This document shows positions 40,501 to 51,395 of a stretch of DNA of 64,000 nt, piece after piece. Origin of the DNA: Dicaeum eximium (Eukaryota > Chordata > Aves > Passeriformes > Dicaeidae); the NCBI GenBank assembly GCA_013396995.1, contig VWZP01002584.1, positions 805,048-869,047 of the forward strand. The letters are read 5' to 3'. The translations under genes and the position numbers were made by a program. Under the pieces are notes generated by a model. It saw only the letters and a list, made by a program, of their open reading frames with translations, was not told the origin of the DNA and did no database searches. Each line of letters opens with the position of its first letter. Positions within the stretch are counted from its first letter, which is position 1.

Positions 40501-43190
40501 AAAATAAAGCGTGTATTATCTTTTTACAAATGTTTAGCATAATTTAATAAAATAGATGTTTATTTCAGAATGAACGTATAGCAGAAGTACTGTTTGCTGA
40601 ACAACCAATTAAATTATTATTCCTTGCACTATAATTGTATTCATAAACCCAAAAATCTTCAAATTATACAACTTGTAGTAAAAGTCTACTTTGTCTATTC
40701 CAAATAAAGAATTATTGAAATGTTATCCTTAGAACACCAGTGACAGTAAGTCTGCAGCAGTGAAACCTGATAACAAAACAATTGCTTTTTCCACAGGCAC
40801 AGGATTTAGGAAATTTCAGGCACTAGAAAAGAGTCTTCAGATTTTTTTGCTAGTTTTTTTTTTTTTTAAATGGAGTGCTGAAGTATGCTACACAAACCTA
40901 CTTGCTTCAATTCTCTTCACCAAGTGATTAAAATGAACAATTTTTGAGAACTATACAGTAAATAAACTCCTTTCAGCAGTAAAAAGCCTCTAGCTTCAAC
41001 TTATTTCTGTAGTTACATTCCTCCAAATTATCTGGATGCCTGTTCTACACGCTTAAAAACATCTGTCTCAAGAACTTCTTTCAAAGTACCAAACTGGAGG
41101 AAGGAATCTCAAAAGTTTTTATGTGTTATTTTCCTGTAAAATATTGTTGTCACTGTTGTGAGAGTCTAGGTAAAAAACCAAACCAAATCAAAACAAGCCA
41201 ACATCCATTTAGCACTTAAAAGCCATGAAAGCAGTTATTTATTAAAATACTTAGAGATTCTTTCTTTCATCCATACTTTAGAAATGCTTCAGGAATCAGT
41301 GTTCATCACTTGCATCAGTAAAACAAGAACTTTCAGGGCTCTAATCTCTTCCTCAGACAGTTTTCTCATTTCCTGCTGATTGACTTTTAAGATTTCTATT
41401 CTTTCACCAGAAATTGGTAGCAGTCAAACTCCTCAGATCCTTGATAGAAATCTGACGTGCTATCAGAGTTTACTGCAGTCATTAGGGGGGAAATGGGCTC
41501 TTTAAGCTATTGAAATCACAGGAGATGGTCTCCTTCATTCATCCTGCCAAAAGTTTACTAATTAAAAAAATCCTGAAGTTCATTGGACAATCATTATTCT
41601 TCCTTCCTTTTTCAAGGGACTGGAGGCAGAATATGGCATCAAAACAGTTATTTCAAAGGGAGAAATACTGATTTAAAGAGAGAACATGACGACAAGTTCA
41701 GACTTAAATCCAAATCCTAGTTTTAAAATTCTAAGCTGAGACTGTGAAGGGTTCACTACAATGCCTAATAATTGCTGTATACCTCAACAGCATTTCTGTA
41801 ATTCCATAAAATTCTGAATTTCATCTTTGTTGTTTTAATGCTTAATGCAGTTACATTCACAGCCCACTTATAATGTGTACCAGCAGCCTGACACAGTGGA
41901 AACATTTATATGCTATCAGACAGATGAAAGAGCAAATCCTATTCCTTTATATTCCGGGTGGTATCCTCAGCCCTTCCCAGAAGCCTTATCAAATAGATGT
42001 CTTTTGCTGTGTGCCTTGAAGCTACCTTGCACAAAGAGGAGGTGGAAGGAGGAGGAAATTCCAGACCTGAAGCATGTGCCACCTTTTCAGATTAAAATTC
42101 CTTGTCAGTTGACTTGTACAGCAAAATCACAGCCAGGAGTCACTTATCAAAAGTTCCACTCTCTATCTACCTTGTAGACAAGCTCTGTTAACTCTAAAAT
42201 TAAAGACATCATAATCTAAAAAGGCTTGGTTATCAGAGATTGCCACTGTAAAATATAAACTGGTCGGTACAATTTCCATAGGAATTCTTCTTTTTTGCTG
42301 CCAAACAGATAACACTGAATGTGTTTAGTGCCTTTGAATGGCAAAATTTATATTTTACAGTTCAGTCACTGCTGCAGCAGGCTTAAGTATAGGTTGGGCC
42401 CTGTACCAAGTATTGCACACTCCTCTAGAGCCACTGCTTGAGTAGGGAGAGCTAAGAACTCAAAATATTTCTGTTCACTACCAGTCTGCTGCTGACTGAC
42501 TACAGTCACCTACAGCCAGTGTTGGTGTCACTCTTGTGAAGCCCTGAAGCCAACTGAGCCACTTGAGCTGCTGCTCCTAACTCTGCTGAGTCTCATCGGC
42601 ACTGTCACTGCCACGATGGCTCCTGGCCAGCTGCAGAGCAGGGCTGCCACTGGAGCCACAACTTACACTCGTGTGGTTCAGAGAAAACAGCTCATTTCAC
42701 CAGAAATTATAAACTTATTATAAAATCAGATGTCAAAAAAGCCAAATTAAGTACTGCAAATGAGAGCAAAGCAAATGGAAGTAGGTGAGAATATGCAAAA
42801 CCTTTGGTTCTTACATTTGCTGAAGAGCATTTGCATGGTTAAATGTGGAATTTACAGATTCTTGTAGATGCCCTACTTCCATCTGCATTAATGGTAAAAC
42901 TAATTCTCTTTTACTACTGAAGTTCTTAAGTATGCATTTTTGGTAATTTTGTGTGTCTTAGGAACATTGTTTTCAATGATCTATGTAGTATTGAAATATA
43001 TAATATTATATTTCCTACAGTCCTGCTTTGAGGCATAAAACTAAGCAAGTTTTATAGAAACCTACAGAAAACGTGAAACATGTCTTGCATATATATCAAA
43101 TACAATACAATATAAATACAATAAATATATCCAGCTTGTGTAGTGCTAGAGCAAGAGAGAAGCCCACTGGTTCCAGTGATGCCATTTTTC

Positions 43191-43217
43191 TTGGCCATTT
43201 TTTTTGGCCATTTTTTT
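43191..43217. repeat. Two-copy tandem repeat
   Basis: TTGGCCATTTTTTT occurs twice in direct succession within the 17.8-kb intron. Simple slippage-type duplication. Confidence 0.8.
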
Positions 43218-44849
43218 CTTCTCTGAAGTACATCAGCTACTTGGTGAAATATAATGTGTTGGCAAAACATAATGTATTGTACTCTGAGCTGCTTCCTGGC
43301 ATTATGTATTGACTGAGGTATTTATTTAATAATTAATCATCTCCTGAATGAAATGCTTCCACATGTATTTAGCAATGTCTCTGGATGCCTTACAGATGCA
43401 GTGCACATTTCTGCAAAATGAAAACAGAGGGCTGAACTCTACAATTTTAGGTATATGGAAACAACATCAGGATTACATTTACTTAACTATTTAATTTTCA
43501 AGGAGACAATAAGATAACTTGACATTTTTAGGGATGGAAATGCTTCTAAGCTGCAGGAGTAAAACACTAAAGGAAGAATTCAAACTTCACTACGTCAATA
43601 CAGAACTCCAAATTTGGTTTATGAATATGGCTGAAGTCACAGTAAGAATACAACATCTGTATGTAGGGAACACTTATGATCCAAAAAGTTAGGAGCCTGT
43701 GCAGAGGAAAATAGTGATTCCAATAACCAGCATCTGTGACAGCAGTGCCTTGAACAGGAAGAACATAAAAATGGAACTGATATTCCCTCCCCTCTCTTGT
43801 ATTTTGTACAGTTAACAGTTTATTACATAGAAAGAGAGGCAGAGTTGAACTATGTGAGCTGACAGTTCCTAGTCCAAGGACATGGCCTGGGCTGGCTCCC
43901 AGCTCAGAGGCAGGGCTGTGGCTGTGCAGCATTCCCGAGAGCATTCCCAAAACAGGGAGCCCTGCATCATGCAGGGTCTGCTCCACGGAGCAGGGGCAGC
44001 TGATCAAGAGGAGAGGGGCCTGTGGGATCCAGGGCAGTTCCCTGTGAGAGCCAGGATAGGTGCTCACCACATCCCATCCACACCTCCCCGACAGCTGCGT
44101 ATCTCAATCACCCTGGTGCTGCACGCTCCATCTTTTAGTGCCCAGATAACCCTCCACAGGTGACAGCACACTCGGGTCAGCCACGGTCTGAGTGGAAATG
44201 ATGAGTAGAGAAGAAGATAAATCCTTCCCTTAGTGCTGCTTCCAGCCCTGTCTGTGTGCCACGTTTCACTCTCTGCCACAGCCCCACTGCCAGACACTTG
44301 ACAGACGGGGACTGTCCCTTTCCTGACACGGACACACGTCTTGGGTCACCACTGACAGCTCTCATGTTCCTTCTCTGGCACAGAAATACCACAGCCTGCT
44401 GCTGAGATACTGCAGAGGACAAATCCCCAGCCAAAGCTCCACAAATAAGCCGAACCCACTCAAACCCATGCCAAACCCCCTCCTTGCCCTTTGCTGAATT
44501 TAACTGCACAGCAGCAGCTGTAATGTCTGAAGCTGTGATTGGCAATGCAGCCCTCTGTTTACAAATAGGCAACAAAAATAACTCAATTTGGCACTGCAGA
44601 ACACGCATTTACTAAACTCTACAGTCAATAGATCATGTGATGATAACTAAACGTGCAGATAAGAGTTGTCAGTTGCATTCCTTAAATCACCCGGGGGAAA
44701 AAACTCCATAAAATCACAAAAAAGCAATGAACCAACCAAAAAATTCAAAGAGCTGTGTGTCCACCAACACTCAGAGCAATCTTATTTTAGTACTGCAACA
44801 AGATCACTCTACTTTTCTAAATATAGCATAGTCAAAAAGCTGGCCCTTT

Positions 44850-44905
44850 AAAAAAAAAAAAAAAAAAAAGGAAAAAGAGAAGGTAGAAAAAGAAGGAAAA
44901 GCGTG
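44850..44905. repeat. Poly-A tract and purine-rich run
   Basis: Twenty consecutive A at 44850-44869 followed by a GA-rich stretch to about 44905. No retrocopy is recognisable to its left, so it is treated as a simple repeat. Confidence 0.85.
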
Positions 44906-46499
44906 AAAAAATCTGAATGGAAAATGCATTTTCTACAGGAGTAGTTTTTTCCCCCTCCCATAAAACTTGGGTCTCTTGGATACGCTAATAAATGGATTTC
45001 GGTCATAATTTATTTCATTACCAACTACAAATTGTCCTTACACATTACAGTTTCTCACATCAATCCTTCCTATGAAGACATTAGTGCAGACAAATGGCTC
45101 AGGAGGTAATCCATTCACACTGGGAAACAAATTATCCCATAACAATATCCTCGGAGCAAAGCTGCCACAATGTAAATATCTACTGTGTAATACAAGCCCT
45201 TAAAAATTAGGATCTTGATGAATCAGGACTTAGGCTCTGATCTTGTTCCTTAAAAATACCAGTTTATTATCGAAAAGATCTCATTCAATTTCTAACAATT
45301 ACATACTTAAGTGATTTTACATCTATTAGCACCATTAAGCTAAATGGGATTTCAAGTATGTTTTTGTTTATTATTTTGAATAGGACTGTGAAAGATTAGG
45401 GCTACCAAGAGCTTATTTCCAGAAATGTAACTGCTCAACCAGTCCTTAAAGCAAATTTTCTTAATAGTAACATTTTACAGGATTAACAGTTGATTTAAGA
45501 TGTGATCTTCAGAACAAATCACTATTTAAGAAATAATTCAGTCTTTTTCCTTTGAATAAACAGTGCTTACTGCTCACAAGTTTATCCTTGAGCATGAGAG
45601 CTGGTTATTTTACAAACATAAGGTATGAGTTTTGATGTACAAACATCATGGCGATGAACAAAACAGAACACCTCAAAATTCTTGGTTTTATGAGAGCTTC
45701 AACAAAAGAATTCAATACTTTCCTAACAGAGGGACACCAAATGTTTCTGGTGGAAAAAGAAGAGCAGGTTCAGGACAAGACCTTTCCTGTTACAGTAAAT
45801 GTGTCAAAAGAGAGGCCTGTTACCAAATAAAATACTTTTAAGCCTATACTTCCCCAGAACTCCATAATGACTAATTTCCACTGAACAGAGAAAAGGACAG
45901 AAGGACCATCAGTACCCAGAAAAAAGCATCAGGATGACATCATTGCCTGTCTGCTAGCCAGGAAAGGAAGAGAGGGATTATCTGAATAGTGAACATCTGG
46001 ATTGTGTATATAAAGGCAGTGAAGGATTTTTATACATATTAGTTCACTGAGTTCCACTGAATTTTTATCTTACAAAGAAACAGTAGTGCTACCATACGCA
46101 TTTATAATGAAAAAGCAACAGGAATTCCAGTGGTCTGGGTTAGTGTATTAAAAGATACCTAAACAGATTCATCATTCGCTGCTTCTCTACTATATTTAAT
46201 TGAAAAAACTTGGCAGATACTTGAACTTGCAACTCTTCCTTTTTGAATTAAAACAATGCAGCTTAGTGACCCTGCCTTTCTACTTTCAGTGTTTCAGATA
46301 CAAAGATTGCAAGTGACTTGATTCTGAACTTGAAGAACTGAAATTCAAAACATACTCAGTTCCCCATCCCAGTACTGTAAAGACTGCTTAAAAAAACCTT
46401 ACACGTGAAGTGTTTCCATTTCCTCAGAATACAACTCAAGCCAAATTTGTATTTTTATATTTTTTAATCTCTAGAGCTGTTGTACAAAGAAAAATCAAC

Positions 46500-46531
46500 T
46501 TTATTCTAGTGCAACTTTATTCAACTTTATT
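46500..46531 (-). promoter_or_regulatory. Three tandem AATAAA hexamers in the intron after the Ig3 exon
   Basis: On the minus strand the unit GAATAAAGTTG occurs at 46531-46522, 46521-46512 and 46506-46497. This places AATAAA at 46526-46531, 46516-46521 and 46500-46505, only 23 to 54 nt past the donor of exon 46554-46681. A U-rich stretch (GATTTTTCTTTGT) and CA dinucleotides follow just downstream, as at a cleavage site. If the donor were not used, the frame would read 17 extra residues and stop at TAA 46501-46503, inside the last hexamer. The signals are seen; their use as an intronic polyadenylation site is inference. Confidence 0.4.
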
Positions 46532-46553
46532 CTTTGCAAAGAAATATTCTTAC

Positions 46554-46681
46554 CTTGAACTGTTAAAGTTGCTGATGCCTCAGCTTTTCCAACCATATTT
46601 TCTGCAACACAAGTGTATGATCCCATGTCTCCTGCCATAACTTTCCTGATTTTCAAGGTATGATCATCACGGATTTCGTAT
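46554..46681 (-). CDS. ROBO1: ROBO1 exon: second half of Ig3
   Basis: 128-nt exon. Its first base completes the arginine codon, then it reads YEIRDDHTLKIRKV, MAGDMGSYTCVAENMVGKAE and ASATLTVQ, leaving in phase 1. The cysteine in SYTCVAEN pairs with the one in the previous exon. The acceptor is TTTAAAG, with a short pyrimidine stretch; the donor is CAAG then GTAAGA. One difference from remembered human ROBO1 is MAGDMG where human has TAGDMG. Immediately downstream of the donor are three AATAAA hexamers, annotated separately. Confidence 0.97.
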
Positions 46682-47911
46682 CTTTAAATATACATAGTAG
46701 TTAACAATGAATAGGGAAAACAGAACTTTGTACAATTTCAGTAAAGGGTAAAAACATGGGGAATGTGTTCTAAAAACATTCTTATTTCTGTATTTCCCAT
46801 AAGGGAGAAGAAAGTATAGATACTTATAAATTGACAATGCAAAATAACGTTTTAAAACCAAGATATATCTAAGTATTTGAAAATGTTATTCTGATATTAT
46901 TTGCACACAATTGCAAAACCCTAATGCATAACATCTTAATTGTTAGAATTCTTTTAACAAGTAAATATAATAATACTTATTATTTTCCATCTGAAAGACA
47001 GATTTTTTAATATAGTTCAATAGAAAATATTGTTCCCAAGAAGATCAGAATTGCCTGAAAGTCAAGATAAATCACAATTCATTCTTTTTAAAATTTTTTC
47101 CCTAAAGCACAGTGTGTCCTTTTACCAATTTCTTTCCTTTCATCACATTTCTCTCTTTTTTGTATAATGCAGTCAATGTGTTTCTATTTAGGATAAGTAG
47201 ATTTTTCTCCTAAAAACGATGGTTTTTATTAAAGCTATTGACTACATTATCAAGAAACTGGATTTCTTGGCCAAAGCCAACTGTTACAGGGTTTCTTCTT
47301 TCAGTCCACTCCCCTGAAAGTTTTTTAAACTGATAATTAGGATTTCAAAGTAAGTAAATGTAGTATTTAATCTATATCTATATAGATCCATCACAGGATG
47401 TGTTTATTTTTAATAAGGTGCTTTACTTTTTGGCCTGAATTACAGCAATGACAAAAAAAAAGTTTGTTGGAAGCCTAGTAACAAAAATATATATAGCCAA
47501 GGCAGATTTCTACATTGCCAGACTACATTTTACATCAATTGCAATTCCAATATATAGTTTTTAATGTTGCAATCTCTTTTACTATTTGTTATGCATTCTC
47601 CAAAACTTTTAGTAATTACAGAAGACTCTTCAGGTGAAGAATTAATCTGTATCTGATACTACTGGCTGACCTTAGTTGTTTTATATTGTATTTGTCATGT
47701 GTTGTCACACAAAAACCTGAAAACAGGCTGTTGTAAGTTTCAACACAAATTGTAAATTCAATCAGAGCACAGTGCTAATTAGAAAAGTTTTATTGGATCA
47801 AGCCAGGCCTTTTGTATTCAAGACAAAGAAATGCCAGCTGTCAGTCATTGAATGGCCCCATCATATACACCAAAGCAGATGTTATGAAAAGGGTAAGTCC
47901 AAGTACTGCAC
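46682..47911 (-). other. ROBO1 intron, 1.2 kb
   Basis: Intron within Ig3. AT-rich, no recognised element. Confidence 0.85.
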
Positions 47912-48050
47912 CTTGCTTTTGGTAGCTCCCCATCATCTTTCCTCCACCTCACTGTAGGGACCGGGTCACCTCTGGCCTCACACTTGAACTCCGCGCTGTC
48001 ATCCACAGTCACCGCCAGATTGCTCGGTCTCTTCACAAAAGATGGTCTCT
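47912..48050 (-). CDS. ROBO1: ROBO1 exon: first half of Ig3
   Basis: 139-nt exon entering in phase 1 and leaving in phase 0+2. It starts by completing E and reads RPSFVKRPSNLAVTVDD, then SAEFKCEARGDPVPTVRWRK with the first Ig3 cysteine and the core tryptophan, ending DDGELPKA and two bases of an arginine codon. The acceptor is CCCTTCAG and the donor is GCAAG then GTGCAG, a weaker donor than its neighbours. Ig3 is part of the rod-like stalk between the SLIT-binding Ig1-2 and the FN3 domains. Sequence is essentially that of mammalian ROBO1 in this stretch. Confidence 0.97.
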
Positions 48051-51000
48051 CTGAAGGGAAAGGAAAGGAAAACAAGGATTAATCCAGCAGTTCTGTGTCC
48101 AGATTGCACAGGATCTCTGTGAGGCTGTCAGCAGTAGCAAGCATTCCATGCAATAATTTCCAATTAAATTATTCTATTTGAAAAGCAACTTTTCCTTTCA
48201 CCAGCACACATGAAGTAAAACAAGCCCAAAAAAACTCAGAATGGTCTCTCTGTAGTTTTTGTTAATCAAAACTGCTGCTATCCCTGACTTACACTGCAGG
48301 ACATGGATGACCCAAGTCCTGGCTCACCAGAGTCAGATTAATTGTTGCTCACTTTATGCTCAGTCTTTTGGAACAAGAGGTGATCTCAGTACAGACTGTG
48401 TGGTTTTGGTAAATCCTGCATATTTCAGGAAAGATATTGATACACTTTTCTACCTGTAACAGGGTTCAAACCTGTACATTGCTGGGCTATTCATACTTTC
48501 ATAATTCCATGTCAGGCTGCACTGCAGTGAGGTTTGCACACTCCCAGGGATAAAAAGGGTTTTAAATAATTTCTGGAATATTCCAGGAATGACCCATCTA
48601 GAAGAGCAGCACCAGATGACAACGGCATGTCCATAAAAGAACTGGGAAGGTTTAACAGGAGAGTGTTCCTTTGCCTAAGGCAGATGAACTTTTTGTCTAT
48701 AAACCTGTGAAAGCTCTGAGGGAGTTGAGAAGGCAGTTGCATGTTTTGACTTGTATGTACTAAAGATATAAATATCATCCCCCTGGAACTGCAACAGTCT
48801 GAGGCCACTGGCACCATCAGGAAGTGTGAATACCCAAAAATACACCACAAATTTCTCACAGGAGTACAAAACGACCAGACAGAAGGATAAAGAGACAATC
48901 CCATGCTCTTCATGTCTCACATTTGTCTTTGAGAAAAGCAGTTCTAAATATTACTCTGGCTTTGCAGACATAGAGATTCAATATTACAAAAACTCCATGG
49001 TTCGAAAAGGAAATGTGAACTGAACAAAACCTCACTAAAAAAAAGCTTCTTTTATTCTCGAGGATGTCCAGATCAGCTGGACACTTGTGTTGTAGAAAAC
49101 TTAATTATGCTGGAAATGGTAGGAAATAATGTTAAATGAAATAGCAAGTTGATCTTTAAGCTGTCAGTTCTAGCCTCAGTTCATATAGAAGAAGTGAGAA
49201 ATAAAACAGAGATCAACAGACATAAATCTAGCTGTGAATTAAAAAGATACAAATATAGACAACCCCCTACCCTGGCCCCTTTCTTGCAGGTGCCAAAAAA
49301 ACGAAACCTGAATGTAGGAAAAGAACATCCAGATTAAATCACAGAGTGGGAACAGTTTGGGGAAGAATATTTAACTATGCAAGAGAAAAAGGACTGATCT
49401 GGTAAGTCCAGGACTGCTGCCCAACTGCAAAACCCACAAGAGGCACATTGTTCTCCAGATCAGTTTCCTAAAGGAAGAGTAATGGACTTCCACGAGTTTT
49501 TGTCTGCCCATTCATAACACTCTTATTCAAATGCGGAAATGGATAAGGGAAATCAGCGCTGATTTAAGAATCTATCTTTGTCACAAGATTATTTGATACA
49601 TACAAGGAAAGCTTAGCAAGGATCACTTTGAAACTTTCTAATATTACAGTTTCTGGCATGCAATCCTCCCTCTGATCTAAAGCAGAGACCTAGAAGCAAA
49701 AGTTCAACTTCTAAGTAACCAAACCTCATAAACCTTCTGTTAAAGAAGATTAATGCAGAAAAATTTTAATATAAGAAGTCAGCATATTTCTCATGCTTTT
49801 TCACACACATCCAAGTCTGAGTTGAAAGAATAAGGTGTATTAAAGATTTCTAGACACAGGCTGGTAAGACATTCAAAGCTTTACTGGCCCATTTGAAAGC
49901 AAAATTTCTCTGGTTTCCCCAGGCTGAAAATCTGAAATATGTCTGAAAGGAACAAGAGATTAAGAAAAAAACAGACAGAGCTTGTGCCTGCAATGCACCC
50001 CTCTTACAGGTGTTTAGCAAGACAAGTATTTTTTCAGCCTAAGTTACCAAACAATTCAGCCCATGACTCTCTGGTTGGCAGCAGACTAGTGATGAGTTAT
50101 TAAACGGTACAGTTAAATAGGAACCTGGTGCCAGGACTTTACTCATATAATTACAACTTACTTTCAAGTTTAGATTTTGCTTGAAAGTTCTGGAAGTCTG
50201 TTTGACAATAAACTTCCTCCCCTATTGCTTCAGAAGTGTTTATACCAAACCAAAATAAAACAGTACAGGGGATCACTAAGTCTTCCTCAGCTTCTAAAGG
50301 GTTACACATCACTTTCTTCCTTGCATATTCAGTTTGAACAATTTTAAGATGGCATAAAACCTTTTAGGCTTTATTTAGGAAACCCCTGGTTCACATGAAG
50401 TTCTGAATAGATCTTCAAGTTGCCCGAGTCCTAGCTCAACAATGTCAGGAAGACAGATAAAAGTGCCAAAGACAGACAAGACAGCTCTTAAACATGAATT
50501 TAACAAAAATAAAACTACCAAGAAACTACTGGTATTGCAGCAGTATTGTGATGGAAACCAGTGTGCTGTGAACCAGGGCTTGGATGGTCTCATCCTGTAA
50601 AGATACAACACCCATTTTTTTTCAGAAACAATCAAGCTATCTCAAACCTCTTCCACTTTAAAGTAAAATGGGACATATTTTGAAGGAAAAGCACCTAAAT
50701 TCTCATATGCTGAAGGAATACTGAGACTGTACTTGGACTTAGAGCTTCCTTTCTGATGTTGCAACTAAACATGCCATTTTCAGCCAAGCTCAACTGTCTT
50801 AAATAAAAACATATTTTTGATGCTTAGAGGGACTATCAATAGGATCACTTGAACAAGCAGATCTGTTGTAGTTTTACAACACTCACCATACACTCCTATA
50901 AATGAAAGGATAATTATTCCAAATAGAAATTTAGAGTAATTCTGATCCTCTCCAGCAAAAAGGAAAAATTTAGCCTCTGCTTCTTAAACTTCTTAATTTT

Positions 51001-51274
51001 TGTTTTGCTGTTATTTCACAATACTGATCCAGTCATGGGCACTGGAATTATTTTCAGTTTGAGAATTAAATACAAAAGCATCTTATAATAGGAAAAATTG
51101 TCCCAGTTGGGCTGCAGAGCCATTACCTTCCTTCTATTTATTAGATCACAACCATGAGAAAAGTATTTTCAGCACTGAAAAGGAAAAGGATGAGAATAAT
51201 CTTTAGAGAAAGGCTTAGTAGGAAAAAACAAAAGATGGACATTTTCATCAATAGAATCTAAAAGGAGTTCTTAC
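48051..51274 (-). other. ROBO1 intron, 3.2 kb
   Basis: Intron between Ig2 and Ig3. No recognised element; open frames on either strand (for example 48512-48920) have no recognisable protein content. Confidence 0.85.
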
Positions 51275-51395
51275 CTAAAACAGTGAGCTCTGCAACTTCA
51301 CTTTCACGTTCTCCAACCATATTTGTTCCAACACAAACGTATTTGCCAGCATCATTCTTTCTTGTGTATGTGATCATAAGCTTTCCTCCTCTGAT
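51275..51395 (-). CDS. ROBO1: ROBO1 exon: second half of Ig2
   Basis: 121-nt exon, 40 codons plus one base, entering in phase 0 and leaving in phase 1. It begins IRGGKLMITYTRK and ends EVAELTVL. It carries the F/G part of Ig2 with the domain's second cysteine in KYVCVGTNMVG. The acceptor is CCTAG before ATC and the donor is TTTTAG then GTAAG. Ig2 together with Ig1 contacts the SLIT leucine-rich D2 domain in known structures. The first half of Ig2 is not found to the right within this window, so the upstream intron is at least 12.6 kb. This is the most 5' ROBO1 coding exon present. Confidence 0.97.

Larger units (their letters stand above)
28801..46553 (-). other. ROBO1 intron, 17.8 kb
   Basis: The largest complete intron here, between Ig3 and Ig4. 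It holds a CR1 fragment (34255-34530), an LTR (36919-37520), a hairpin (35153-35180), a poly-A tract (44850-44869), a GC-rich patch (43860-44560), and three AATAAA hexamers at its 5' end. Open frames up to 167 codons in the GC-rich patch show no recognisable domain. No nested gene is seen. Confidence 0.85.

Noticed and set aside
41845..42177. 110-codon open frame on the plus strand
   Set aside because: No domain or family likeness; composition typical of translated intron.
43567..44608. Open frames of 167 and 143 codons on the minus strand
   Set aside because: They lie in a GC-rich intron patch, have low-complexity composition typical of chance frames, lack a recognisable domain and have no supporting splice structure.
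44850..44869. Poly-A tract as the tail of a processed pseudogene
   Set aside because: The preceding 250 bp resembles no gene that I know, and bird CR1 elements do not leave poly-A tails; a simple repeat is more likely.
48990..49010. GGTTCGAAA word resembling a tRNA T-loop
   Set aside because: No A box or cloverleaf arms at the proper spacing.
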